64,000 nucleotides of DNA from assembly GCF_027922145.1 (NCBI RefSeq), contig NZ_BSFC01000002.1:175496-239495 (forward strand), in the 5' to 3' direction. The stretch is from Novosphingobium resinovorum (lineage in GTDB: Bacteria; Pseudomonadota; Alphaproteobacteria; Sphingomonadales; Sphingomonadaceae). Shown here piece by piece: positions 7,231-16,300 of this stretch (positions within the stretch are counted from its first letter, which is position 1; each line of letters begins with the position of its first letter). The translations under genes were made by a program, and so were the position numbers. The notes below the pieces were generated by a model. It was given only the letters and a program-made list of their open reading frames with translations. It searched no databases and had not been told where the DNA came from.

Positions 7231-8601
7231 TCATCCCAGCCGATGCTCCGGAATCACCAGCGAAACCCGCAGGCCCGGCTGCGCATCGGCGAACTCCAGC
7301 GCCGCGCCGTGGGCTTGGGCGATCGCCGCGACCATGCTGAGGCCCAGCCCGTCGCCCGGTACGCCGCCCGAACCCTTGCCGCGATAGAACTGCTCGGTCA
7401 CCCGCCTCGCTTCGTCCGCCGCAAGGCCGGGGCCGTCGTCGCGCACGCTGAGGTCCAGCCCTTCCGGCCGCCGCGTCGCTGAAATTTCGATCCGGCGACC
7501 CGCTCCGGCATGCTTGAGCGCATTGTCGAGCAGGTTCGACAGCGCCTGGAACACGAGGTCGAGGTCGAGATCGGCCACCAGAGGCCGCCGCGCCGAAAGC
7601 ACCAGTTCGATTCCCAGCCGCTCGGCCTCGGGCTGGTAGAACTCGGCCAGATCCTCCAGTAGTTGCACCACGTCGGTGCGTTGCAGTTCGAGCGGATGGC
7701 GCCCGTTCTCCAGCCGCGAGATGCGCATCAGTGCGGAGAGGATCTGTTGCAGCCGGTTCGCCTCGACGATCGCGTCGGAGGCCGCCACGCGCATCGTCAG
7801 GTCGTCGCCCGCCGCCTGCTCCAGCCGTTCCAGCCGCCCGATCAGCCGCGCCAGCGGTGTGCGCAGTTCGTGCGCCGCGTTGTCGGAGACGCGCTGCACT
7901 GCCTGGAACAGCGTCTCGATGCGCGAGAGCATGAGGTTCAGCGTCTCGCCCAGCCGGTCGAAGTCGTCGCCGCTGCCGCGCACCTGCACGCGGCCGGTGA
8001 GGTCGCCTTCCATGACCTGCCGCGCGGTCAGTGTCACCGCCTCGATCCTGCGGCCGATGGCGAGGCTCATCAGCCAGCCGATGCCGAGGCCGAGCACCAC
8101 CGTCACGCCGAAGATCCAGATCGCGGCGAAGTGCAGGATCTCGGCCTCGCTGGTCAGTTCCTCGACGTCGCGGCCGACCAGCAGCCGGGTGCCGTCGGGC
8201 AGCATCTGGTCGAGCACGAGCGCGTCGTAGTCGATCTCCACGCCGTCGACGAAAGTGTCGGCCTCGATCAGAGACATGCGTTCGATCGAACGGGCGGGCC
8301 AGCCGGGCAGGTTGGAGGTGACGACATGGCCTCCGGGGGCCAGCAGGGCGTGGAACGCCTTGGCACCGTCCGAATGCTGCGCGCGGCGGTCGAGTGCTTC
8401 AGCCGTGGCGCCGATCCCGTGGGCCTCCTCGATGGCGCGCAAGGTCTGCGCCTCGCGCTCGACCATGTGGCGGGTCTGGTCCATCGGCACGACCACGCGC
8501 AGCCAGTACCCGGCCCCCATCAGCAGAGCCACCGAGAGGCAGAACAGCCCCGCATAGATCAGCGTCAGCCGGAACGAGAGCGAGCGCAGCAGGCGGCTCA
8601 T
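7231..8601 (-). CDS. Sensor histidine kinase (HAMP, HisKA, HATPase)
   Basis: The product has 456 residues. A first membrane span (LTLIYAGLFCLSVALLMGAG) lies near residues 13-32 and a second (FAAIWIFGVTVVLGLGIGWL) near 160-180, enclosing a periplasmic sensor region of about 125 residues. Then come a HAMP linker, a HisKA site with the phosphoacceptor in NAAHELRTPLARL, and an HATPase domain with N box NLLDNALKHA, G1 DDGPGL and G2 GDGLGLSMV. Its ATG overlaps the stop of the response regulator as ATGA, so the pair is co-translated. The signal is unknown. The kinase type resembles QseC/CzcS-like sensors. Confidence 0.93.
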   Translation of the reverse strand: MSRLLRSLSFRLTLIYAGLFCLSVALLMGAGYWLRVVVPMDQTRHMVEREAQTLRAIEEAHGIGATAEALDRRAQHSDGAKAFHALLAPGGHVVTSNLPGWPARSIERMSLIEADTFVDGVEIDYDALVLDQMLPDGTRLLVGRDVEELTSEAEILHFAAIWIFGVTVVLGLGIGWLMSLAIGRRIEAVTLTARQVMEGDLTGRVQVRGSGDDFDRLGETLNLMLSRIETLFQAVQRVSDNAAHELRTPLARLIGRLERLEQAAGDDLTMRVAASDAIVEANRLQQILSALMRISRLENGRHPLELQRTDVVQLLEDLAEFYQPEAERLGIELVLSARRPLVADLDLDLVFQALSNLLDNALKHAGAGRRIEISATRRPEGLDLSVRDDGPGLAADEARRVTEQFYRGKGSGGVPGDGLGLSMVAAIAQAHGAALEFADAQPGLRVSLVIPEHRLG

Positions 8602-9275
8602 TCGGCTCTCAGGGTGTAGCCGACGCCGCGCACGGTGTGGATCAGGTCGGCCTCGCCCTCGGCGGTGATCTTCTGACGCAGCTTGCTGATGTGCTGGTCG
8701 ATGATGTTGGTCTGCGGGTCGAAGTTGTAGTCCCACACGTTCTCCAGCAGCATCGTGCGCGTCACCACCCGCCCGGCATTGCGCGCGAGATAGGCGACGA
8801 TGCGCAGTTCGCGCAGGGTGAGGGGGATGCGGCGGCCCGCGCGCGTCACCGTGTGGCCGCCGAGGTCGATCTCGAGGTCGGCCACGCGCAGCACGCTGGC
8901 CGCTTCCGCCACGGGTGCATTGCGGCGCGCCAGCGTTTCCAGCCGGGCGAGCAGTTCGGACATCGCGAAGGGCTTGGCCATGTAGTCGTCGCCGCCCGCC
9001 CGCAGGCCGCGCACGCGCTCGTCGACGTCGCCCAGCGCGGAGAGGATGAGCACCGGCGTCGCGTCGTCAGTGGCGCGCAGGGCGGCGAGCACCTTGAGCC
9101 CGTCCAGCGTGGGCAGCATGCGGTCGAGGATGATCGCGTCGTAGCACTCGCACGTCGCCCGCACGAGCGCGTCGCGGCCGTCGGCGCAATGCTCGACCAC
9201 GTGCCCGGCCTCGCGCACGCCCGCCATGATGTGCGCCGCCAGCGCGGCATCGTCCTCGACCAGAAGTATCTGCAT
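8598..9275 (-). CDS. OmpR/PhoB-family response regulator
   Basis: The product has 225 residues. An N-terminal receiver domain carries the acidic pocket VEDDA, the phosphoacceptor Asp51 in AIILDRMLP, and the lysine in DDYMAKPF. A C-terminal winged helix follows (LTLRELRIVAYLARNAGRVV, DPQTNIIDQHISKLRQKI, IHTVRGVGYTLRAE). It is the first gene of a two-gene operon with the kinase and probably regulates its own promoter and a small target set. Targets are not identifiable from the window. Confidence 0.95.
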   Translation of the reverse strand: MQILLVEDDAALAAHIMAGVREAGHVVEHCADGRDALVRATCECYDAIILDRMLPTLDGLKVLAALRATDDATPVLILSALGDVDERVRGLRAGGDDYMAKPFAMSELLARLETLARRNAPVAEAASVLRVADLEIDLGGHTVTRAGRRIPLTLRELRIVAYLARNAGRVVTRTMLLENVWDYNFDPQTNIIDQHISKLRQKITAEGEADLIHTVRGVGYTLRAE

Positions 9276-9394
9276 GTGGGGTGAGCCTTATCCCGGAGAG
9301 GGCGCGGCGTCGAGTTGGGGTGAGTGCGGCAGGGCGGCGTGGGCAAATTGCTGCGGTGGCTGTTTACGCCCCAAGGCCGTCGTTCATATACCAT

Positions 9395-9524
9395 CGTCAT
9401 CCCAGCGAAGGCTGGGACCGCTATGACCATGATGAGTGCTGTCGGCTGGGCACTGGGAGCTTCTCCCGCCTCGCCGAAACGCCGCGACATGACGATAGCG
9501 GTCCCAGCCTTCGCTGGGATGACG
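9395..9524. repeat. Family B palindromic element, long variant
   Basis: CGTCATCCCAGCGAAGGCTG with GGACCGCTAT is repeated inverted 100 bp later, giving about 30-bp arms around a longer centre. It occupies the gap upstream of the response regulator together with the next copy. No gene is seen in 9276-9777. Confidence 0.85.
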
Positions 9525-9559
9525 ATCTGATTTTGAGACGGCAACTTGCCACCCTTTAG

Positions 9560-9645
9560 CGTCATTCCCGCGAAGGCGGGAACCCATCTCCCGAGCGTGC
9601 CTCTGGCATCGGCATCAGTTGGGCCCCCGCCCTCGCGGGGATGAC
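9560..9645. repeat. Family B palindromic element
   Basis: CGTCATTCCCGCGAAGGCGG with AACCCATCT on the left and the imperfect inverted arm GCCCTCGCGGGGATGAC on the right. This is the standard size of about 86 bp. The rest of the 9646-9777 gap shows no recognisable signal. Confidence 0.85.
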
Positions 9646-9777
9646 AGAGATGGTTCTGGGGTGAACGTCAGTTCACCACATTTTCCGCCATTCGGGCTGT
9701 CGGACCGGCGACCCAACATGGGCAAATCTACATGAAGGCTCCACGGTCGCTCCACCTCGCTGCGGCAATGGGGCACG

Positions 9778-10968
9778 ATGCCCCCCAAAAACGCCCATTC
9801 CCGCATCCATGTTCTCGCCATCGGCGGTGCGCATCAGTTCGGCCATATCGTGCCGGTCGCCTGTGAACTTGCCCGCCGCCATCCGGGGCAGGTGCGCCTG
9901 TTCGTGTCGACCGAGGCCGAAGTGGCGGCAGCCATGGCCTATGCGACACAGGGTGCAGCGCCAGAGGTCGTCGTCATGCACTTGCCCGCCGCAGCCGCGC
10001 TGCTGCCGGCCTCGATGCACAAGTCCGCGCGCCTCACGCTCTGGGCGAAGCGGCTGCGCGATGCGGCGATGATCCTCTGCGCCGAGCGGACCTCCACCAT
10101 GCTGAGGCGCCTGCCGGGGGATTGCCCGCCGATCCTTCACATCCCTCACGGCGCGGGCGACCGCGCCGTGGGTTTCGAGCCGCGCTTCCGTCTGTTCGAC
10201 CACGTTATGCTGGCCGGTCGCAAGGACCGCGACCGCCTCGTCGAAGCGGGCTTCCTGCGGCCGGAGGACTGCACCGTGACCGGCCCGGTCAAGCTGGCGA
10301 GCGTGCTGGGCGAAAGGCTGGGGGGCGGGCAGGCGAGGCCGCCGCTGTTCGATAACGCCCGGCCGACGATCCTCTACAACCCGCATTTCTCGAAGAAGCT
10401 CTCCTCGATCGAGGCGTTCGGGCGGCGACTGATCGCGGCGGTGGCGGCGGACGGGCGCTACAATCTCGTCGTCGCGCCGCACGTACGGCTGGCCAAGCGC
10501 TGGTCGGCGGCGAAGCGGCGCGCGTGGGAGGCGCTGGCGATCCCGGGGCAGGTGATCGTCGACCTCGGCTCGGCGCGCTGCAACGACATGACGTATACGC
10601 TGGGCGCGGACCTCTACGTGGGCGACGTCAGCAGCCAGGTCTACGAGTTCCTCGTCCGTCCGCGCCCGTGTCTGTTCGTCGATGCGAAGGGCGTGGACTG
10701 GCGGGACAGCGAGGACTACGCGATGTGGCACTTCGGCGAGGTGATCGCACCGGACGCGGACCCCGTCGCCGCGATCGAGCGCGCCTTCGCCACGCACGGT
10801 GCCTACGTCCAGTGGCAGCGCGAACGCATGGCCTATACGATCGACGGCATCGCCTGGCTGGCTGACGGCATGCCGACGTTCGGTTCGCACTGCCCGGTGC
10901 AGGAGGCGGCTGACACGGTGGAACGGTTCGCGGGGCTGAGGCCGAAGGCACTCCCGGCGGTGGCCTGA
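9778..10968 (+). CDS. GT-B fold transferase, CDP-glycerol glycerophosphotransferase-like
   Basis: The product has 396 residues and no signal peptide. The N-terminal lobe starts with VLAIGGAHQFGHIVPVACEL. The middle has ILHIPHGAGDRAVGF and VMLAGRKDRDRLVEAG. The C-terminal lobe has ILYNPHFSKKLSSIEAFG, VVAPHVRLAKRW and ADLYVGDVSSQVYEFLVR, a pattern typical of the TagF/CDP-glycerol glycerophosphotransferase nucleotide-binding lobe. It probably transfers a glycerol-phosphate or sugar group during envelope polysaccharide synthesis. It stands alone between two repeat-filled gaps, so substrate and pathway are unknown. Confidence 0.7.
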   Translation: MPPKNAHSRIHVLAIGGAHQFGHIVPVACELARRHPGQVRLFVSTEAEVAAAMAYATQGAAPEVVVMHLPAAAALLPASMHKSARLTLWAKRLRDAAMILCAERTSTMLRRLPGDCPPILHIPHGAGDRAVGFEPRFRLFDHVMLAGRKDRDRLVEAGFLRPEDCTVTGPVKLASVLGERLGGGQARPPLFDNARPTILYNPHFSKKLSSIEAFGRRLIAAVAADGRYNLVVAPHVRLAKRWSAAKRRAWEALAIPGQVIVDLGSARCNDMTYTLGADLYVGDVSSQVYEFLVRPRPCLFVDAKGVDWRDSEDYAMWHFGEVIAPDADPVAAIERAFATHGAYVQWQRERMAYTIDGIAWLADGMPTFGSHCPVQEAADTVERFAGLRPKALPAVA

Positions 10969-10997
10969 TCCCCGTCGGCGCAATCATCCACCTACCC

Positions 10998-11083
10998 CGT
11001 CATTCCCGCGAAGGCGGGAACCCATCTGATGCCTTCGCAACAGGCAATGTCAGGAGATGGGTCCCCGCCTTCGCGGGGATGAC
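10998..11083. repeat. Family B palindromic element
   Basis: CGTCATTCCCGCGAAGGCGG with AACCCATCTGATG, and the inverted arm GGAGATGGGTCCCCGCC ending in GCGGGGATGAC. It lies just upstream of the LexA-regulated mutasome promoter. Confidence 0.9.
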
Positions 11084-11146
11084 AGGATGTGTTCGCAGCC
11101 TTCCCAACAGACTTCGACGCACGCTGTGGACCTGCCTTCAGAATAG

Positions 11147-11161
11147 GAACATAATAAGAAC
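11147..11161. promoter_or_regulatory. LexA (SOS) box of the imuA-imuB-dnaE2 operon
   Basis: GAACATAATAAGAAC is an exact GAAC-N7-GAAC direct repeat, the complement of the alphaproteobacterial LexA consensus GTTC-N7-GTTC. It lies 29 bp upstream of the imuA start in AT-rich promoter DNA, so LexA bound here would block the promoter. This matches the known SOS control of the cassette in alphaproteobacteria. Confidence 0.88.
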
Positions 11162-11189
11162 ATAATTCCCGATTCGTAAGGCCCGTCCC

Positions 11190-11924
11190 ATGTCCCGCCC
11201 TCAGGCCCCCGCCTGTATCGAAGATCCGCCCCCGGGCACGCTCCCACGCCTCGCCCGGGCGCAGCTGCACGAGGTCCATGCGGCGGCCGAGGACTGGGCC
11301 TCGGCGCTGGCTTTCGCCTTCGGCATGGTGGACGCAGAGAAGGCGCGCCCCGTCCTCCTGCTGCGCCCCCGCCGCAAGGGCGCGGGTTTCGTGCCGTGCG
11401 GGGAGGGGCTGCGCGCGCTTGGTGTGGACCCGGCGCGGCTGGTGATCGTCGATGCCCGTAACGACGCTGCCCTGCTGCGCGCGGGGCTGGATGCGGCGCG
11501 CAGCAGCGGTCCGGCGGCGGTACTGATGGAAAGCTGGGGGCCGATGCGCGAATACGATCTCGTCGCCAGCCGCCGCCTGATCCTTGCGGCGGAAGGCTCG
11601 CGCATCCCGGTGGTGATCCTGCGCGGCGATGCCGAGCCGCGCTCCAGCGCCGCACACACCCGCTGGACGGTTTCCAGCGCCCCCTCCGCCCCGCTGGAGA
11701 TGCGCGCGCCCGGGGCAACGACGCTGCTCGTCGAACTCGTACGCAGACGCGGCGGCCCGGCGGGGCAGCGCTGGCGGCTGGAATGGAATGAAGACCATGG
11801 TGGTTTCCGCGAACTCCCCCTCGACACCCAGCCCGCCACCGAAGAGCGCGGGCCGCCGCTACCTGGCACTGTGGTTCCCCTTTCTGCCGTGCGAACGCGC
11901 GCGCCGCTCCGGCGTACTGCCTGA
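11190..11924 (+). CDS. imuA: ImuA, RecA-like mutasome protein
   Basis: The product has 244 residues and is first in the DNA-damage mutagenesis operon. It shows RecA/SulA-like core features without an intact Walker A loop: ALAFAFGMVDAEKARPVLLLRP, then RLVIVDARNDAALLRAGLDA and AVLMESWGPMREYDLVASRRLILAAE. ImuA proteins of this type lack ATPase residues and help recruit ImuB and DnaE2 to stalled forks. The last 137 bp overlap the imuB reading frame in another phase, so the two are coupled. Its promoter carries a LexA box. Confidence 0.9.
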   Translation: MSRPQAPACIEDPPPGTLPRLARAQLHEVHAAAEDWASALAFAFGMVDAEKARPVLLLRPRRKGAGFVPCGEGLRALGVDPARLVIVDARNDAALLRAGLDAARSSGPAAVLMESWGPMREYDLVASRRLILAAEGSRIPVVILRGDAEPRSSAAHTRWTVSSAPSAPLEMRAPGATTLLVELVRRRGGPAGQRWRLEWNEDHGGFRELPLDTQPATEERGPPLPGTVVPLSAVRTRAPLRRTA

Positions 11925-13353
11925 CGGAGACGCCCCGCAGGCCCTCGTCGCGCGCGATGGGCAGGCGCTGCGCCTCGCTGCCGTGGACGCCACCGCGATG
12001 CGGCAGGGCCTGTCTTCCGGCATGACCCTCGCCGACGCGCGGGCGCGCAGCCCGGACCTTGCCACCGCGCCGCACGATCCCATCGCCGACGCGCGGGTGC
12101 TGGAGCAGCTGGCGGGGGCGATGATCGCCTTCACCCCGCTCGTCGCGCTCGATGCCCCCGATGGCCTGCTGCTCGACGTCACCGGCTGCGCGCACCTGTT
12201 CGGCGGCGAGGAGGCGCTGGTGCGCCGCGTGGTAAAGGAGGTCGGCCCGACTACCCGCCACGCCCTCGCGCCTCACTCTGCCGCTGCCCGTGCGCTTGCC
12301 CGCTTCGGTGGGAAGGACGACGTTCGCACCCTCCCGGTCGCCGCGCTGGAACTGGACGAGGGCGCGCTCTCCGGCCTGCGCCGCGCGGGGCTGGAGACGC
12401 TGGGCGACCTTGCCGCGCGGCCGATGGCGGGGCTGGCGGCGCGCTTCGGGGAGCTTGCGGTCAGCCGCCTGCGCGCCATTCTGGGAGAGACCGGCAGCCC
12501 GGTCATCCCCGTCCGCCTGACCGAGCCGATCCGGCTGGAGACGCGCTTTCCCGAACCGCTGGGCCGCACCGACGATGCGCTGGAGGTGGTCGAGGACATG
12601 CTCACGCAGGCCGGGCGCACGATGGAGCAGCGCCAGCTGGGCGGGCGGCGCTGGGCGGTCACGCTCCACCGCAGCGACAACCAGCGGCGGCGGCTGGTGG
12701 TGGAGACGGGCCTTGCGGTGCGCGATCCCGGCGCCGTCATGCGCCTGCTGCGCGAGCGGATCGACACCCTGTCCGACCCGCTCGACCCCGGCTTCGGCTT
12801 CGATGCGATCACCCTGGCGGTGCTCCACGCCGATCACCTGCCCTCGCGCCAGATCCTGCTGGAGAGCGGCAAGGAAGAAAACGCCGATAATGTTTCAGCG
12901 CTGGTGGACCAGCTCAGCGTGCGGCTGGGCGAGGACAGCGTGCGCCGCCTGATCCCGCGTGACCGCCACTTGCCCGAGAAGGCGCAGGCGCTGGTTCCTG
13001 CGCTGCGCCTGCGAGGCGCCCCATGGCCGGAGCCCGAAGACATGCCGCCGCGCCCACTGCTGCTGCTCGACCCGCCGCAACCGGTCGAGGTGATCGCCGG
13101 TGTCCCCGACAGCCCGCCCCAGCGCTTCCGCTGGAAGGGCCGCCTTCACGACGTCATTCTGGCCGAAGGGCCGGAGCGGATCGGCGCGGAATGGTGGCTG
13201 AAACGCGGCGGCCACATGCCCGGCGCGGCTGGCGAGACGCGCGACTACTACCGCATCGAGGACGGCGCGGGCCGCCGCTACTGGATCTTCCGCCACGGCC
13301 TGTTCAGCGAGAAGCCCGACCCGCGCTGGTACTTGCACGGCCTGTTCCCGTGA
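11788..13353 (+). CDS. imuB: ImuB, Y-family polymerase-like mutasome adaptor
   Basis: The product has about 521 residues. After an N-terminal proline-rich leader comes the DinB/UmuC-like fold beginning RRYLALWFPFLPCERARR. The helix-hairpin region is LSGLRRAGLETLGDLAARP and a little-finger-like domain follows. The acidic catalytic residues of true Y-family polymerases are not conserved in the expected places: ALDAPDGLLLDVTGCAHLFGG keeps the structural motif. This is as known for ImuB, which bridges the beta clamp and DnaE2. The start is ambiguous between ATG 11788 and ATG 11797, both inside imuA. The C-terminal domain contains GPERIGAEWW and DYYRIEDGAGRRYWIFRHG, typical of ImuB. The stop overlaps the dnaE2 start. 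Confidence 0.9.
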   Translation: MKTMVVSANSPSTPSPPPKSAGRRYLALWFPFLPCERARRSGVLPDGDAPQALVARDGQALRLAAVDATAMRQGLSSGMTLADARARSPDLATAPHDPIADARVLEQLAGAMIAFTPLVALDAPDGLLLDVTGCAHLFGGEEALVRRVVKEVGPTTRHALAPHSAAARALARFGGKDDVRTLPVAALELDEGALSGLRRAGLETLGDLAARPMAGLAARFGELAVSRLRAILGETGSPVIPVRLTEPIRLETRFPEPLGRTDDALEVVEDMLTQAGRTMEQRQLGGRRWAVTLHRSDNQRRRLVVETGLAVRDPGAVMRLLRERIDTLSDPLDPGFGFDAITLAVLHADHLPSRQILLESGKEENADNVSALVDQLSVRLGEDSVRRLIPRDRHLPEKAQALVPALRLRGAPWPEPEDMPPRPLLLLDPPQPVEVIAGVPDSPPQRFRWKGRLHDVILAEGPERIGAEWWLKRGGHMPGAAGETRDYYRIEDGAGRRYWIFRHGLFSEKPDPRWYLHGLFP

Positions 13354-16300
13354 ACTTCGCGGAACTCGTCACCGCCACCAACTTCAGCTTCCTGCGCGGC
13401 GCCTCGCCGGGGGAGGAGATGGTTGGGCGCGCGCTGGCGATGGGCATGACCGGCATCGGCATCGCCGACCGCAACACCGTGGCGGGCGTGGTCCGCGCCC
13501 ACCGGGCCTGGAAGGAGATGGGGCGGGCGAAAAGCGGGCTGCGCCTGCTCGTCGGCGCGCGGCTGGTCTTCGCGGACGGCACGCCGGACGTCGTCGCCTA
13601 TCCGATGACCCGCCACGGCTGGGGCCGCCTGACGCGCCTGCTCACCGTGGGCAACCGCAAGGCGAAGAAGGGCGAGTGCGAGCTGCATCTGGCGGATTTG
13701 CTTGAATACGCGCAGGATCTCGCGCTGATCGTGATGCCGGGCAGTGGCGATACGGAAGAGACGTTGCTGGCCACTTTGCAGGCACTGGCCGTTCTCTCGC
13801 ATCCCGCACTCGCATCCGTACCCACACCTCGTCATTGCGAGCGCAGCGAAGTAATCCAGAGCGGTTTACGCGGCCCTGGATTGCTTCGCTGCGCTCGCAA
13901 TGACGAGGGAGGGGGGCAGGACGAGGGCCTGAAAGCAGGTGAGCGTGAAGTAAGGCGCGGCGGTCAGGTCAAGCTCTGGCTCGCCGCCACGATGCCGCGC
14001 GCGGGCCGCGATGCGCGTCGGCTGGCGCAGCGCATGGCGCTGGCCGCCCGCGTGGGCGTGCCGCTGATCGCCACCAACGACGTGCTTTACGCTAGCCCTG
14101 AGGACCGCCCGATGCAGGACGTCCTCACCTGCATCCGCGAGGGGCTGACCGTCCAGACCGCCGGCCGCCGCCTCGCCGCCAATGCCGAGCGGCACCTCAA
14201 GTTCCCCGCCGAGATGGCCCGCCTGTTCCGCGCTTGCCCCGAGGCGCTGACGGCGACGCAGGACCTGATGGCCTGCGTGAAATTCACCCTCGACGATCTG
14301 CGCTATGAATACCCGCACGAACCGGTGCCCGAAGGCTGGGAGCCACAGCCGTGGCTAGAACACCTTACTCTGGAAGGAGCGAAAAAACGCTTTCCTGCTG
14401 GATTGCCGCCTGAATATCGCGAGAAGCTGGACGAGGAATTCGGCCTGATCCGAGACCAGAAGATCGCCTATTACTTCCTCACCGTCCACGACATCGTGCA
14501 TTACGCGCGCGGTCTGAAAAAGCCTATCCTGTGTCAGGGACGCGGCAGCGCGGCGAATTCGCTGGTCTGCTACTTCCTCGGCGTGACCCCGATCGATCCG
14601 GTGAAGGAAAAGCTGCTGTTCACGCGCTTCCTTTCCACCGAGCGCGACGAGCCGCCCGACATCGACGTCGATTTCGAGCATTCCCGCCGCGAGGAAGTGA
14701 TGCAGTACATCTACCGTCGCTACGGCCGCGACCGCGCCGGGATCGCCGCGACCACGATCTGCTACCGCCAGCGCAGCGCCATCCGCGAAGTCGGCAAGGT
14801 GCTGGGCATGAGCGAGGACGTCACCGCGCGGCTTTCGGGCACCGTCTGGGGCAGCTGGGGCGGCGACGAACTTCCCGAAACGCGGCTGACCGAGGCGGGC
14901 TTCGACCCCGGTAATCCGCAGGTCGAGCGTCTGCGCGACATGGTCGGGCGGCTGCTCAACTATCCGCGCCACCTGTCGCAGCACGTCGGCGGCTTCGTGC
15001 TGAGCGAAGGGCGGCTCGACGAACTGGTGCCGATCCACAATGCGGCGATGGAGGACCGCACGTTCATCGAGTGGGACAAGAACGATCTGGAATCGCTCGG
15101 CCTGATGAAAGTCGACATTCTGGCGCTCGGCATGCTGACTGCGATCCGCAAGAGCTTCGACCTGCTGCGCGATCATGGCCTGCGCGATCTGGAACTGGCC
15201 ACCGTCCCGCAGGGCGACAAGCCGACGTACGACATGCTGTGCAAGGGCGACAGCATCGGCACCTTCCAGGTGGAGAGCCGCGCCCAGATCGCGATGCTGC
15301 CGCGCATGAAGCCGCGCATCCTCTACGATCTCGTCATTCAGGTCGCCATCGTGCGGCCGGGGCCGATTCAGGGCGGCATGGTCCATCCCTATCTGCGGCG
15401 GCGCACGGGGGAGGAGGAGGTGGTCTTTCCGGGGCCACCGGGAGAGATGGAGGATCTGCTCCACAAGACCATGGGCGTACCGCTGTTTCAGGAACAGGCG
15501 ATGCGCCTCGCGATCGTCGCGGCGAAGTTCACGCCTGCAGAGGCCGACCGCCTGCGCCGCTCGATGGCCACGTTCCGGCGCAACGGTACGATCCACCAGC
15601 ATCAGGAGAAGTTCGTCACCGGCATGGTGAAGCGCGGCTATCCGCAGGACTTCGCGGAAGGCTGCTTCAAGCAGATCGAGGGTTTCGGCGAATACGGCTT
15701 TCCCGAAAGCCATGCGCAGGCGTTCGGGCTGCTGGCCTATGTCTCGTCATGGCTGAAATGCCATTATCCGGCGGTGTTTACCTGCGCGCTGCTCAACAGC
15801 CAGCCGATGGGGTTCTATGCGCCCGCGCAGTTGGTCGCCGATGCGCGCCAGCACGGGGTGGAGGTGCGGCCCATCGACATCGCCGCAAGCTGCTGGGACA
15901 ACACGCTGGAAGGCGAGCGCATCCTGCGTCTTGGCCTCAGGCAGATCGGCGGGTTCAAGGAGAACTGGGCCGAGGCGCTGGAGAAGGCCCGCAAGATCGC
16001 CCCCATCGCCAGCCTCGAAGATGCCGCGCGCCGGGCGAACCTGCCTTCGCGCGCCTTGCGGCTGCTGGCGGATGCCGATGCGCTCGGCTCGCTGGGGCAG
16101 AGCCGGCGGCAGGCAGGGTGGGAGGCGCGGCGGGTTCCGGCGGTGCAGCTGCCGCTGTTCGCCGCGCTCGATGCGCCCGAACTGGCGAAGGAGCCCGACG
16201 CCGCGCTCCCGGCGATGGCGCCGTCCGAGGAAGTCGTGGCGGATTACCAGACGCAGCGGCTATCGCTGAAGGGCCACCCGATGCAGTTCCTGCGCGCGCA

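Noticed and set aside
9276..9777. Small genes in the open frames of the 500-bp gap
   Set aside because: The short frames are translations of family B repeats (for example SSQRRLGPL-type peptides) and have no protein character.
14355..15713. 452-codon open frame antisense to dnaE2 (and similar long antisense frames elsewhere)
   Set aside because: They are shadows of strongly GC3-biased genes. They show no protein family features and the sense strand encodes recognised proteins.
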